Positions 38,127 to 50,298 of a stretch of 64,000 nt of DNA are shown here, in pieces. Position 1 is the first letter of the stretch; every line of letters starts with the position of its first letter. The position numbers and the translations under genes are program-made. The notes under the pieces are model-generated. The model worked only from the letters and a program-made list of their open reading frames with translations, was not told where the DNA came from and ran no database searches. The DNA is from Pyricularia pennisetigena (taxonomy: Eukaryota > Ascomycota > Sordariomycetes > Magnaporthales > Pyriculariaceae): the NCBI RefSeq assembly GCF_004337985.1, contig NC_043741.1:3162953-3226952 (forward strand). Reading direction: 5' to 3'.

Positions 38127-41100
38127 ATGTCCCAAGACTACAGCTACAACACATCAATGATGCCACCGCAGTCGCCGGCGGTGGCACGCAACTGCCTGCC
38201 GCTCCGCTTCAGCGACGGGCCGAGGCAGGAGGTGCCCTTCCCGACCGTCACGGCGGCCATCTTCCACCAGGCCAGGACGAACCCGTCGGGGCTGGCGGCG
38301 CGCGACCTGACGTCAAAGACCAACGCGGCGGTGCGCGAGGTGACGTACGCGACGCTGGCCCGGCGCGCCAGGGCGCTGGCCGCCAAGCTGCGGCGGCTGG
38401 GCGTGCAGCCGGGCGACAGGGTGCCGCTGGTGGTCAAGCGCGGCATCGAGATGCTGGTCGGCATCGTGGCCGTGCTATCGTGCGGCGCGCAGTACGTCCC
38501 GCTCGACGGCGGCGTCGTCCCGGACTCGACGCTCAAGGTGGTCCTGCGCCAGGCCGGCGAGCGCCTCGCCCTCGTGCTGCCCTCGACCGAGTACCGCGTC
38601 CGCAGCGTCAGCGTCGACTGCGTCACCGTCGTCATCCCCGTCGTCGAGGGCGACGAGGCCGAGGCCGAGGCCGAGCGGGAGCGGCTGGGCGAGTACGAGA
38701 AGGCCGCGGCCGAGGAGGGGTTCGTCGACCTCGCCAGGCCCGAGCTTGGCTGTTATGTCATTTACACTTCTGGTGAGTTTTGTGGGATGCGCGTTTTGGT
38801 CGTCATTTTTTTTCTTCTTTTTTTCCACATGTAAGCAAGGGAAGTGGCTGACTTGTGGGTTTCTTTTTGTTCGTGTCACAGGCACCACCGGTGAGCCAAA
38901 GGGCGTTGATGTGATGCACAGCAACGTCACAAACCTTCTCTGTCTTGGTCCTGGAAACCTTGGCATCCGGCCCGGAATGAGCGTTGGGCAGGTCCTGAAT
39001 ATCTCGTTTGATATGGGTACGTAAACTCACAATTTTGCATGATTACAGGGTGAAGGGTTTGTTTCCACTAACAATGATGGTTTTTTTTTTTTTTCTCCCA
39101 TACATTTAGCCGCTTGGGAGATTCTTGGATGCTTGTGCAATGGAGGCACGCTGGTTCTTCGCGGGTCTGACTGGCTGCCGACTATTAAGGAGGTGAGTTG
39201 TTTCTCGGGACACAGCCCCTGTTATGCCTATTTTATTGAGCTAACGAAACGTCTGACCTTTCTCAGATTGACGTCCTCATTTGCACGCCCAGCATCCTCG
39301 CCAAGTACAACCCTGCAGAATTCCCTAGGATCAGGACGGTGGCTACTGCCGGAGAGCCCAGCAACCAGAGGTGAGGAAGCAAAGCAACATCAGTCTCTCT
39401 CAGAATACAGGATACAAAATACAGAAAACAGAATTCTAACATACACCACAGGCTGGCGGACCTCTGGGCGACCCACGGTACATACTACAACTGCTGCGGC
39501 CCCACGGAAACAACAATCGTTAACACCATGTCCAAGCATGTACCCGGTGCTCCCCTCTCCATCGGAGCTCCCACACCAAACAACTCGGTCTACATCCTCG
39601 ATGAGCACCTCAACCCCGTGCCCTTTGGAGAGCCTGGAGTGATGTGGGCTGGAGGTGCTGGTGTCTCTCGGGGATACATTGGTCTGCCCGAGAAGACGAA
39701 GGAGAGGTACCTGCCGGATCCGTTTGCAAGCAACGGGTGAGTTTCTTTCGTTTATGAAATGCGACTTGAGAATTTCGATGAAGGCTCAGTAGGTCGGGGC
39801 AGACGGCTGACACTGGCGCAGGACCCAAATGTACAACACGGGTGATCTGGGCAAGTGGAACCAAGATGGAAGCATTGACATCCTGGGACGAGTGGATGAT
39901 CAAATCAAGATCAAGGTGAGTGGGAGCGGGAGAGGGAGTCCCCCCAAGATTTTTGAGATATGTCTCTTGGGGGGGTCAAGTCAAGTCAAGTCAAGTCAAG
40001 TCAATCTCAAAGCATAATACTGACATTTCACTTTGTAGGGATTCCGCGTTGAGCTTGATGGTGTCTCTGCCTCGCTCTTATCCGGCGCCGGCGTCACTGG
40101 TGCTGTTGCTCTCTTCATGGACAATGAAATCCACGGCTTCGTCTCCCCGCGGGGTTGTGACTTGGATGCCCTGAAGGAGCACCTCTCAAAGCGTCAGCCC
40201 TACTATGCCGTGCCTACAAAGTTCCACTGCTTGGATGAGCTCCCGCACACGGCCAACGGCAAGCTGGACAAGAAGGCCCTTCGTGAGTATGCGGCAACCA
40301 AGCAGAGCCTCGCACCGGCGTCGGACAGCAACATCTCCCAGACCAGCAACAGCAGCAAGCTGTCGGATACCACCGTGGCACCCTCGATCGACGAGAAGAA
40401 GGAGATGCAGCAGCCGATGGACCTCAACGCCGACGTGCCAGACAAGACGTGGAAGAAGCCGATTCGCAACCTCGTCTACCGCGTCTTTATCGTGTACCGG
40501 TTCCTGTTCTCGGTTATTGGCATTGCCAACCTTGTCGCCCTGGTCTGCATCCTTGCGACCGGTGTCCCGCGCGTGTGGCTTTCCAACATGACGGCCATAA
40601 ACCTCGTCTTGGCCGTTCTCATCCGCCAGGACCACGTCATCAACGCCCTCTACACCTTGTGCTGCTCGATACCCAGGTCCTGGCCACTCGGCATCCGTGC
40701 CCGCGCCGCAAAGATCTACCACCTCGGCGGCCTGCACTCCTCCGCCGCCTTTTGCGCAGCCGTGTGGCTGCTGGCGTCGACGGTCAACGGCGCCGTCTGC
40801 TCCCTCACCGACTGCGGCCTCGCCTCTGGTCCTCAGCAGTCGGTCGCGTCGGCCTTTGTCTCGTGGCTGCTGATCATCATGTTCGGTGTCATGTTCGCCT
40901 TTGCGTACCCGCCCATCCGCAAAAAGCACCACGACAGCTTCGAGCTCGTGCACCGGTTCGTGGGCTGGTCGATGCTGGGCCTCTTCTGGATCGAGACCTT
41001 CATCAGCGCCAACGACGTGTCGCGGGCCACGGGCATCGAGCTCCACGCCGCCCTGGCCCAGTCGGCGCCCATCTGGCTGCTCGCGGTGGCCACGTTCAGC

Positions 41101-41760
41101 ATCGCGCTGTCCTGGATGTACCTCAGGAAGGTGCCGGTCGACGCCGAGGTGCTGTCGGACCACGCGGTGCGGCTCCACTTTGACTACACCGTCCCGGTCA
41201 ACGGCAGCTTCGCGCGCATCTCGACGCGCCCGCTGTACGAGTGGCACTCGTTCGCCACGGTGCCGGCGCCGCAGCCGGCCAACGGGCGGCCGGCGGGCTA
41301 CTCGCTGGTCGTGTCCAACGCGGGCGACTGGACAAAGTCGATGATCCAGAACCCGCCGCGCCACCTGTGGGTGCGCAGCGCGCCGACGTGCGGCGTCATG
41401 CGCGTCGCCACCCTCTTCAACCGCGTCGTCGTCATCGCCACCGGGTCCGGCATCGGCCCGCTCATGGGCCACATCCAGCGGCCCTCGTGCGCCACCCAGC
41501 TCATCTGGAGCACGCCCAGCCCGGAGAAGACGTTCGGCAAGGGCCTGATCGACACCATCCACGCCTCCATCCCCGATGCCGTCATCCACGACACGCGCGC
41601 CCTCGGCCGGCCCGATCTGATGAAGATGGGCTACAACCTGGCAAAGAGCTTTGGGGCCGAGGCCGTCATCATCATCGCCAATGAGAAGATCACAAAGAAG
41701 GTCGTCTATGGACTGGAGACGAGGGGGGTTCCTGCCTATGGCGCCATTTGGGATAGTTGA
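38127..41760 (+). CDS. NRPS-type adenylation domain fused to a ferric-reductase-like membrane module
   Basis: Seven exons (38127-38772, 38882-39016, 39110-39192, 39267-39370, 39452-39736, 39822-39915, 40039-41760), all GT-AG with matching phases, give 1022 residues. Residues 1-530 are an adenylation domain: [12 protein letters not shown] (A3), [10 protein letters not shown] (A5), [10 protein letters not shown] and [15 protein letters not shown] (A7/A8), NGKLDKKAL (A10). No carrier domain follows. Instead residues about 594-790 hold five to seven hydrophobic helices with His-rich segments ([24 protein letters not shown]), as in ferric-reductase-like membrane domains, and the end has a nucleotide-binding motif [18 protein letters not shown] near 912. 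It resembles the NRPS-like class of ascomycetes sometimes annotated NPS12-type. An activated acyl or amino acid might be reduced at a membrane, but the reaction is unknown. Confidence 0.85.
39976..40004 (+). repeat. (TCAAG)n repeat inside intron 6
   Basis: Five perfect copies of TCAAG plus a partial one within the last intron of the adenylation/reductase gene. Confidence 0.95.
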
Positions 41761-42666
41761 TTTCTTTTTTTTTTTTTTTTTTTTTTTTTTATGAAAAAAA
41801 AGTAATTTCTTTTTTTTTATCTCTACGTTTTTGTCTTTCTTTACGCCAAAAATCCGTCGGTGGGTTTTTTTTTATGGGGCTTTTCCTTTGTTTGGCGTTT
41901 TTTTTTTTTTTCCTTTTTGAGTTTGTGTGGATTGATTTTTTGCTTGGGTGGTAGCACCACTGCATCTTTTCCTTAACACCGTATCCGGCCGGTCGTAATT
42001 GGTTGACATGTACAACATAATTTCCTGTTTATCAGTTTGTCTCTTATCGTTTTTTTTTCTCTCTTTATACTTGGTTTTCTTCACATGATCATAGTTAGCA
42101 TCAAGAACTGAATTTCTCTGCGAGCATCTCCCCTTTCTTTCAACTGCCCATGTCTTGGTTGCAAAATTGAGACTTCTCTGTGATATCACATGCTACTTCA
42201 GACATGTTAACCAGGCGAGTGTGTATCTTGCAGAACATTGCCACATGGTAGGGTTCTAATGCATGTTGGATCTCCAGCCGCCTTTTGTTTGCGCCACTAG
42301 GACTGACTTTGGTCTGTTGTATGCTTTCCTTTCCGTTCTCTCCTAACCTTCTTCCCTCGAGCTCTTCTGCAAATGTAGCGGATTTGGACCTCAGAGCCCC
42401 GACAAAACCTGTCACTTTTAGGATTCGAGGCTGCCTTATCTCCTGCGAGAACCTTGATGTATAAAACCCTACGGTCACGCTATTGCTTCCTTGGCAACGA
42501 CCAGACGCCCAGAGAGGGGGCATGGAGGTTTATCACACGACGCTGGTGACAATAAATCTATAAATTAGTGGGTTTCAGGCATGATTTCCATCCTACTCCT
42601 GTTGCTCTTTTTTTTTCTCTTCTCACCAGAGATCCGTCTATTCTCTATCCATCCGGCTGCTTTAAA
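41761..42666. other. Intergenic
   Basis: Begins with very long T runs (41763-41790 and later). A minus-strand open frame at 42140-42523 has no recognisable feature. The end is the promoter of the next gene. Confidence 0.45.
42460..42466 (+). promoter_or_regulatory. TATA box of the small secreted protein gene
   Basis: TATAAAA about 200 nt upstream of the ATG at 42667, similar spacing to the TATA box at 2991. Confidence 0.45.
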
Positions 42667-43358
42667 ATGAAATCCATCATGAGGCTGTTCATATTCATCT
42701 TTGTCGCTTTTGTCGGCCCCGCCGTCGCCGATTATCCCCGTCACCCGTGCCACGACGTACCCGACAATCCCAACAGATGGTGCGACGGATTCGACGGGCT
42801 GGACGTGTGAGTTTTGCTCTGCTTTCTGAACCCATCCACCTTCCCATCGACTTGGACCACCTTCCCTCGGCAGAAAAAAAAAATCAGCATACGGCACTGA
42901 CACAAAAAGGGGGGGGCGCCCACAGCGGCCAGTTCTCCATCATGATCGGCAACGGGTCGGGGCTGCTACAAAAGGAGAAACCGAGCATCGAGCGCGTGTC
43001 GACCATCGAGGTCCGGACGCAGCGGGGCAACTTCTCGGGCCGGCTCAACTGCTACACGCAGCAGGGGGAGCTGACGGAGCACCTCTGGACGACCTTTACG
43101 AACCCGCTGCTGCCGTGGTCGCTCGACATACACTCGGGCCACGCCTGCTCCTTCATCATCGCCATGGGCGCCTGGGACAACATGTGGATAAACTACTCCA
43201 ACCAGCACGTCAACGTGCCCGACGACCCGCGCTGCTGGTGGATCGACTACTACCGGTGGAGGTGCGTGCTGCTCGAGAGGCCCGAGGAGGCGGCGGCGGC
43301 CCCGAGGGTTGTGACGAGGTTCAAGAGGGCTGGGCTGGGTAGGTTAGCCAGAGGGTGA
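42667..43358 (+). CDS. Small secreted Cys-containing protein, two exons
   Basis: Exons 42667-42806 and 42926-43358 (donor GTGAGT, acceptor CCACAG, phase 2) give 190 residues. MKSIMRLFIFIFVAFVGPAVA is a strong signal peptide. The mature part has six Cys: HPCHDVP, RWCDGF, LNCYTQ, HACSFI, and a Trp-rich RCWWIDYYRWRC, suggesting disulfide bonds. The end is basic and Ala-rich (EEAAAAPRVVTRFKRAG). Size, signal peptide and even number of Cys are effector-like, but no known effector family is recognised and the role is not established. A TATA box is present upstream. Confidence 0.8.
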
Positions 43359-45321
43359 AAGGCTAGAAAAGGGGAGGAGGAGGGGAGGTTGTTTTGGTTG
43401 AGGATGATTGCTCGGTAGGAGTCTGAGAGGCTGTAAGCGAGAATGATGACAACATGGCAAAACAAAACAAAAAAAGCGCTTGGGGAGAAAACCTGTCAAC
43501 AAAAAAAAGAAATAAAAAACAAAACCCGGATCACGAGCCTTTCTTGATCTCGCAAATGCGCTTGGATAAAAGCACGTGCTAACGCATAGCGTGTCGCGCG
43601 CGCACTCTACTGCTTATGATCCAGATGAAGTTGCTAAGCCGTGATAGGAACTGATGACGGGCTAGTTCAACGTTTTGTGCTAAAGAAAAAGTAAGAATAG
43701 AAAAAAAAGGTCAGTCCTGGTCTAGAGTAGTCTAGATTGATTCCCTTGGACTCTGACGGAGAACTCGGCAGGGCAAGGCAGGGCAAGGCAAGGCATGGTC
43801 ATTGCGGTTTTCGGAGTTTTGGCGTAGGGCGTAGCTGTGTTGTCCTAGCATCAATAGTGAAGTGTCAATTTAAATAAATAAAATAAAAATGTGCCTGGCC
43901 CAGCTAGGATTATACGAAGACCAACAGACTGTAAACGACCTGTCAAATAAATCCTACTAAGCAACTGCTCGGGAAGGCGGCAGCATCGAAGCTCACAATT
44001 GACCATACTTTTTTTTTTTTTTATGAGTCTAATCAAAGAACGGGTGCCTGGCGATAGACCAGTGGCTTATCAGCATATATATATGCATGATTGAGTGATT
44101 CTGATAGAACGGGAAAGAAGACCAAAGAGCAAAAGCAAAAATGGCCAACTGATGAGTCTGGAACGGCTGGTGGGCATGCGACGCGTAATGCGTATGCTTT
44201 TTCATCTCCGTTTAGGTTTGAGTGCTTCTATTTTGTTTGTTTTCAAGGAAACAAATGCGCCGGGCATCAATTGGTTACCAGACTTAGCTACAATATATTC
44301 AAGATTATGTGCCGACTCGTACTGTTGTAATACGGTCATTTGAAAAAAAAACCTGTCTTGTGCAATTCGTTCAAGTGTAAACTGGTAATGTGTATATGTG
44401 CGGGTGGGCTCCGAAGCCTTGGCGAGAAGCTAAAGAGGCACAGGCAAGGGTTTCCCCGCAGCTACTTACTGTTCATTACCGATGTGCGTAAAAACAGTGC
44501 TGGACGGTAGCATCGGGGTCACGGACAAGACGAACACCACCCACACCCCATTGGCACTTTCTACTAAGTACTCCTAATAACGGTTCATTTTCCTATCCCG
44601 TCACCAATCATATGACGCAACTCTCTCCTCGTGCTCCGAACGAACCACACCCGTCTGTCCCCATCTTTTAATTACCACCCATTATAGTATAGCTTCTGGA
44701 TATGTAACATACTCCTCATTATTTTTTTTTCTTTTTCTTCTTCTTGGAGGCCCGTATGGTTCGCAAAGCCTCGTGAAGCTCCAGCCCCACCTGTTCCTGG
44801 ATTCCGTCTTTGAAGGAACAAGGCCGATACTGCAGACTGCGGTAGCATTCGCTGTGGTTCAGACGCAAGGCGGCCCTGGAACTCATGCATTTCTGTAGTA
44901 TTCCAATGACTTGGCGGGCGACCTCGTGCCTCTGGTCTGGACCTCTCTATGGCCCAGACAAAATAGTAAGACATGGCTGGATGACATTAGGTGGGTGTGA
45001 GATNNTCAATGGGACGGACGTGGCTCGCGCGGGTAGGCAAGTATCCTGCACACACAGCATGGCCAAGCCAAGGTAAGGTAAAGTAGGGTAAAACAAACAG
45101 ATATATAAGGGGGCCACGGCGATCAAGACTCGACGATTATCGGTTTCTGAGAATTGCCATCCATCAGCCCAGCCCAAGGTCTGCTCCCTATCTCTCTCTC
45201 TCTCTCTCCCTCCCACCTGCAGCTATCCTCCCTTCTTTGCCCGCTGCCCGGGAGCCACCGTCTCCTTCTCTCATCCTTTCATCGTCTCTCACTTCCCGAG
45301 CAAAAGAAGCAAAGAGTGACC
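43359..45321. other. Intergenic
   Basis: Contains GGCAA-type short repeats near 43765-43800, a long T run at 44009-44022 and two ambiguous bases at 45004-45005. No gene seen. Confidence 0.5.
45102..45108 (+). promoter_or_regulatory. TATA box of the phospholipase A2 gene
   Basis: TATATAA 214 nt upstream of the ATG at 45322, followed by CT repeats at 45190-45215. Confidence 0.5.
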
Positions 45322-45960
45322 ATGAAGTTCTTTACCGTCCTCGCCGCCGCCGTCACGGTGCTCGCCAGCCCGCTTGATCTCGAGAGGCGACAGTCGGATC
45401 TGGTCGCCATCACAGATCAGCTGCTGTACTCGACGCCGCTGTCAGAATTCATCAGTCGGCGCGATGCCAAAGATCCGCCTACTCTTGACTGGACATCGGA
45501 CGGCTGCACGTCGTCGCCCGACAATCCGCTTGGATTCCCCTTTACTCCTGCCTGCAATCGCCACGACTTTGGATACCAAAACTACAGGATCCAGAACCGA
45601 TTCTCGCAGAGTAACAAGTTCAATATTGACAACAATTTTCTGCTCGAGTAAGATTTGTTTTTTCTTTTTTTTTTTTCTCTCCTCTCCTCTTCACCTTGAT
45701 TTGCTTTTGTATGCCACCCGCCACTAACCAGCCTGTTCGACCCCAAACACAGTCTGAACACCCAGTGCAATGGCCTAAACATCATCGCCAGGGGTACCTG
45801 CAGAGCGCTCGCCGACGTCTACTACGCGGCCGTGCGAGCGTTTGGTGGCAGCGACGCAACGCCCGGCAGGAGAGATGAGGAGTTGGAGAGGCAATACAGG
45901 GAGAAGCTGGCAATCTACATGGTGCTGCTCGCCGAGGCCAAAAAGGGCAACTATATCTGA
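45322..45960 (+). CDS. Secreted phospholipase A2 (fungal/bacterial type)
   Basis: Exons 45322-45647 and 45732-45960 give 184 residues. MKFFTVLAAAVTVLASPLDLERR is a signal peptide followed by a likely dibasic propeptide site. The catalytic helix is CNRHDFGYQNY with the His-Asp dyad; Ca2+ binding is expected around DWTSDGCTSSPDNPLGF; and NKFNIDNNFLLDLF and LNTQCNGLNIIARGTCRALADVYY complete the short group XIV fold. It would hydrolyse the sn-2 ester of phospholipids outside the cell. The acceptor at 45731 was chosen because it restores the conserved frame through NNFLLDLF. Confidence 0.92.
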
Positions 45961-46934
45961 AAGAAAGGAGCGAGACATTTTTTTTTTCCGAAATAAAAAA
46001 GAAAGTAATGATCATAACTTTGAGGTCTGGGGGGGACTTTTGTACATTCTCGTTGGTCTTTCAAGACATCATCTGCTGGCATAATACAAGCGTGGGGGGT
46101 TTTTATTTTTTTCTCTAGCTCCTGACCCAATTAAGTTTGTTGTTTCCGTGGTCATGTTCCTGGGCTAGAACGCCAAGCTTCGGGGAAGCAAGGCGACCGG
46201 GTGATTGCTGGCGGCACGAGGACGAATCAATCATGGCCGAGAGAAATGCCATTCTGGTTCATCTGGGATGGCTGGCAAATGAGCGAGGTGCGACCGGATG
46301 AGGATCGATTTGCAGCATCGCAATCGGGGGTGGTTTCGTCCAAACCTGCAACTTGCAATGGAAAATCAATTGACACATCTGTCGCTGTCTTGTTAGGGCT
46401 CCACAGGAAACGGCACAAGGAATGAAATAAGCTAATAAACTAGCTCATTTTCCCCATTGTCGATCGAAAAGGACTCTGTCTTCCCCTTCCCTTCCTTTTC
46501 CGCCCCTCCCTCCTTGTTTTCCCCCCCACCTGCCCTTTTGGGCCGCCAAGACGGCACCTGGCGTATGTGATTGATAATGTATGTCCCTCTTGTTGCAGGT
46601 TATATGTACCAAAGACTAGAATAGCATTAGTCATGGACGCGGAGCTTTCGTACAAACACGCAATGACATGCACTCTATCTAGGCCACATTTGGACAGCGC
46701 TTTGTATTACTGTAGACATATGAAAGCTGACGTCGATTACAAATTCGACTTGCCCAGTCGGGCTTCGCGTCTAAAAAATCGCGAGAATACATGATATAAG
46801 TAGAATGTATATTTTGCTATAGAAGGACAGGCCTTAATCCTGGGTTTCATTAATTCGATTAAATGACTCGTTGAAACCCAAAAAACTGAAATATATATAT
46901 AAATCATTAAAACAAAGAGTCAATAAAGTCCAGC
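45961..46934. other. Intergenic
   Basis: No gene seen; A/T-rich towards 46800-46934. Confidence 0.5.
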
Positions 46935-47858
46935 ATGGAAACCGTCCTTATCGTCGGCTCAACAGGCAACATCGGCATCGCGGCTGCCCACGGAGCCCTC
47001 CAAGCCGGCCGCAAAGTCCTGGCGGTCGTTCGCAGCCAAGCCTCGGCCGACAAGCTCATCAAAGCTGTCGGATCCGCAGAGGGCATCACCACCGTCGTGG
47101 CCGACGTCACATCGGACACGGCCATCAAGGGCGTGGTGGACCGGGTTCGGGCTGGAGAGCTACCGGCTTTTCAACATGTTTATGCATGTGGTGGGTTTGA
47201 AAGACCGAGCTCTTTTTGATTTGGTTTAGACAAGTATGATGAAGGAAAACAAAATGAGGCTAATAACTTAATTATCCCTTCCCCCTATTTAGCTGGTGGT
47301 GAATATTCCCCCATCAAGCTCACCGAGATTACCACAGAAGCCTTGCAGCGGAACATGAAGTCCGCATTTGAATCCAATTTCTGCAAGTCACTGTCCCATC
47401 TCTGGCTTTTTTTTTTTTGTTTCGTTCGACTACATCTAGGCACAACCAACTAACCCATCGAGCAACCACAAAAAAAAACAAAAACCACAGTCGCCTACCG
47501 CGACACCATCGGCTACCTGGTGGAGCAGAACCACCCCGACAGCACCTGGACCATCTGCACAGGCGCGCAGGGCGACCTGGCCACCTTCCCGCTGCCGGCC
47601 ATGACGCAGGGCCCGCTCTACTCGATGGCCACGGCGGCCAGCCGCGAGAACGCAGACACGAACGTGCGCTTCGTCGAGGTCTACCTCGGCTTCCTGGTGC
47701 AAGTGGACGACGTGGCGGCCGAGAGGGGCGCGGTGCCGTCGTCCGAGTTCGCCAAGGTGTACACCAAGATCTTGGAGGATCGGGCGGTCAAGGGCGCGAG
47801 GGTGTGGGTAGAGAAGAAGGAGGATATGGAGACGTTGAGGGTTACGAGCAAGTTTTAG
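46935..47858 (+). CDS. Short-chain-dehydrogenase-like Rossmann protein, with a GC-AG intron
   Basis: Exons 46935-47190, 47293-47382 and 47491-47858 give 237 residues. METVLIVGSTGNIGIAAAHGAL is an NAD(P)-binding motif; QHVYACAGGEY is the usual strand-4 NAG-type segment. The second intron starts with GCAAGT at 47383, a GC-AG intron; this is the only choice restoring ESNFFAYRDT and the downstream frame. The usual Tyr-x-x-x-Lys catalytic pair is not evident, so it is an atypical SDR. Its stop is 22 nt from the stop of the convergent hydrolase gene. Function unknown. Confidence 0.85.
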
Positions 47859-47880
47859 TTTTGTTTGTGTTGTACTTGGT

Positions 47881-48322
47881 CTAAAATCCACGAATAAACC
47901 GGTACAAATTCTCCTGCATGGCAATGACCTTGCTTATCCCTGGCGCCATGTGCTCGACGCCGTGCGGAAGCCCCGGGTAGTGGTGAAACTCGACCTCGAC
48001 GCCCGCCATGGCCAACGCGGCCGCGAACCGGGCGACCTCGTCTCGGAACAGGTCCAGCTCCGGGACGTCGACAAAGGTGGGCGGCAGGCCGCGCAGGTCT
48101 TCAGGTCGCGCCCGGCCCGGCGCCGCGTATATGGGCATGTTTTGGTCGGTGCGCTCCGCCCTCGTCTTGCCGCCGGCGTAGGCCGTCCAGCCCAGCTCGT
48201 TGGCCACGCAATTCCACACGTGGTAGCGGTGCAGCGGGTCGTCGACCGAGCCCTTGGTGCGGTCGTCCAGCATCGGGTACCGCAGCGCCACGCCGGCCGG
48301 CAGGGGGAGCGTTTCCTCTTTT

Positions 48323-48357
<35 letters not shown>

Positions 48358-48963
48358 TCCTGCTCTCGGGCGTTCGTCGCCGCTCCCGCTCCTGCTCCCG
48401 TCGCGTCGCGCCAGCTGCAGCAGCCGCAGCGTCGCGCCCGCCGCGATCCCGCCGCCCGCGCTGTGGCCAAAGACCACCACGCGCGCCGGGTCCACCCCCA
48501 GCCTGGCCGCGTGCGTCTGCACGTACCGCAGCGTCGCCAGCACGTCCTCCACCGCCGCGGGCGCCGGGTGCTCGGGCGCCACGCGGTACCCCGGCACAAA
48601 CACCTGGCTGTGCGTCCGCGCCGCCATGGTGCCGGCCGCGTCGACGTTGCTGGCCGCGCTGCCCATGATCATGCCGCCGCCGAAGCAGAATATGACGGCG
48701 CGGGCCGGCCTCGTCGTGGCGGTTTCTGCGGCGGTTTCTGCGGCGGTTGCCTCGGGCGCAAAGTGCAGCACTTCTATCGGCGTGCCGTCGGCGGATGTGA
48801 CGGAGTGCGAGGGGAGCTGGGCGGCGCCTGGTGGGACGGGCGCGGGCGGGGCCGAGAATATGGCTCCGAGTATGGCTCGGAGCGCATGCACGTCGCTGGG
48901 CTTGCCGATATCCGCCGCTCCGTTCCAGATCGGCTGCAGCTCGGGGTCTACAGGCGAGGTCAT
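47881..48963 (-). CDS. HSL-type alpha/beta hydrolase (esterase) with altered oxyanion motif
   Basis: One exon on the minus strand, 360 residues. RVVVFGHSAGGGIAAG carries the nucleophile Ser (GHSAGG), VPELDLFRDEVARFA the acid Asp, and GLPHGVEHM the His. The family's HGGG oxyanion motif reads FCFGGGMIMG, so the first His is replaced by Phe. VPGYRVAPEHPAPAAVEDVLATLRYV matches hormone-sensitive-lipase/arylacetamide-deacetylase esterases. An unusual run of glutamates (about residues 200-220), coded by a CTT/CTC-rich stretch near 48316-48360, is inserted in the cap region. Probably a cytosolic esterase of unknown substrate. Confidence 0.88.
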
Positions 48964-50298
48964 TTTGGGTTTATTTTTTTTTATTTTTCGGTTGTGTTTC
49001 TCTATCGGTTGGTGATGAAGTTTTTTTTATTTTTATTTTCCTTATTGTGAGACGAGCGGATTTTATACTAGATTGGAGCAAGCAGAAAAGAAAAAAAAAA
49101 AAAAAAGGCATGGCAGCGGTTTGTTTGCTTAAATATTACTCCATCTGTACCCTTGAATCGTCAAACCTATGCGGTTCTTGCTTCTTAGCACCATCGACTA
49201 GGCTAGGGTCACCTGGACGAGATGAAAGAGCTAATTCGGGTTTACTGCTGTCACGGATTTCGGGACATCGCACTGTTACAACAACCCGGCCAGCGCCGGT
49301 TGGCCGAAATCGCCCGTGAGGTTTTTGCAGATGTTCGAATAACGAACAATGACTGTCTCGTCTTGGTGGAATACCGTCCGCCCGAATACCGCGGGACCAG
49401 GTGTACAAAAGAGAGAGAAAGAGCGAGAAAGAGAAATTGATAATGGTTCATGATGATGTTGTGCACATCATGACTCATTATGGTGAAGCGGCCGAGTTCC
49501 TCGCGGCATAATGAGCTGGGATACAAGATATGCGTTGCCGTGTTTGTCTATTCTTTGCACTTTGGCCATTATTTTGGTATCGACGATGACCTGTTTAAAC
49601 AAAAGCGAAAATCAAGATGTGCTCTCTGAACTGGTATAAATTGAATTGGTGCCAGATAGCTAAAGTGCGGGGAACAAGTGGAGGCCGTCTCCTCCCCCTC
49701 ACTGTAACATCGTGACGGACTGGGGTCTTGAGTAGAACTGGGTCTTTACAAGGTTTGTTTTCTTTTTTTTTTTTTTTTTTTTTTTTTGACTTGAAAAGTT
49801 TAGATATCGCAACTAAACATACTCTACTTTGTAGTCTCACGAAGCGACTCGACAGTCGAAATAGAAGAGACAGAGAAATAAATAGCAAGGGTTTTTTTTA
49901 TACATTCTAAATGACTAATAACAACACCAACAAACTATTATACCCCACCATGACTTCATCTCAGCGCCATCAAGCCCTGTTATCGTGATGCAGATTCCAT
50001 CCCCCAGCTGCCTCTTTGGGATATAGCCCTATCAAACAGAACCCTGGCAATGATGGCGACGACCCGGGAAATACGCAGCATTTTCGCTGCGGTCAGCAAA
50101 TGCTTGCATATATTTGCAGTAACATGACGACATTTGGCCATGTTAGCGTAGGTGTACGATGATATGCCAACAAGAAAAGACAAGATAACAGACGCTCAGC
50201 CGTCCTTTGCGACACGGTCTTGGGTCTACAAGTCACAGCAAGGGAATCCACAGGGTGCTGGAAAATACATATCCTGCCGACGGTTTCGACAGCAAAAC
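48964..50298. other. Divergent intergenic region
   Basis: Lies between a minus-strand and a plus-strand gene. Contains an inverted repeat ATGATGT-n5-ACATCAT near 49453-49471 and TGACTCA just after it (near 49471-49477). T runs at 49020 and 49770. No gene seen. Confidence 0.5.

Noticed and set aside
40186..41589. 467-codon open frame on the minus strand
   Set aside because: It is the antisense of the last exon of the adenylation/reductase gene, a by-product of GC-rich codon use; composition is Arg/His/Gly-rich without motifs.
47950..49050. 366-codon open frame on the plus strand
   Set aside because: Antisense shadow of the HSL-type hydrolase gene; the polyPhe is the reverse of the Glu run.
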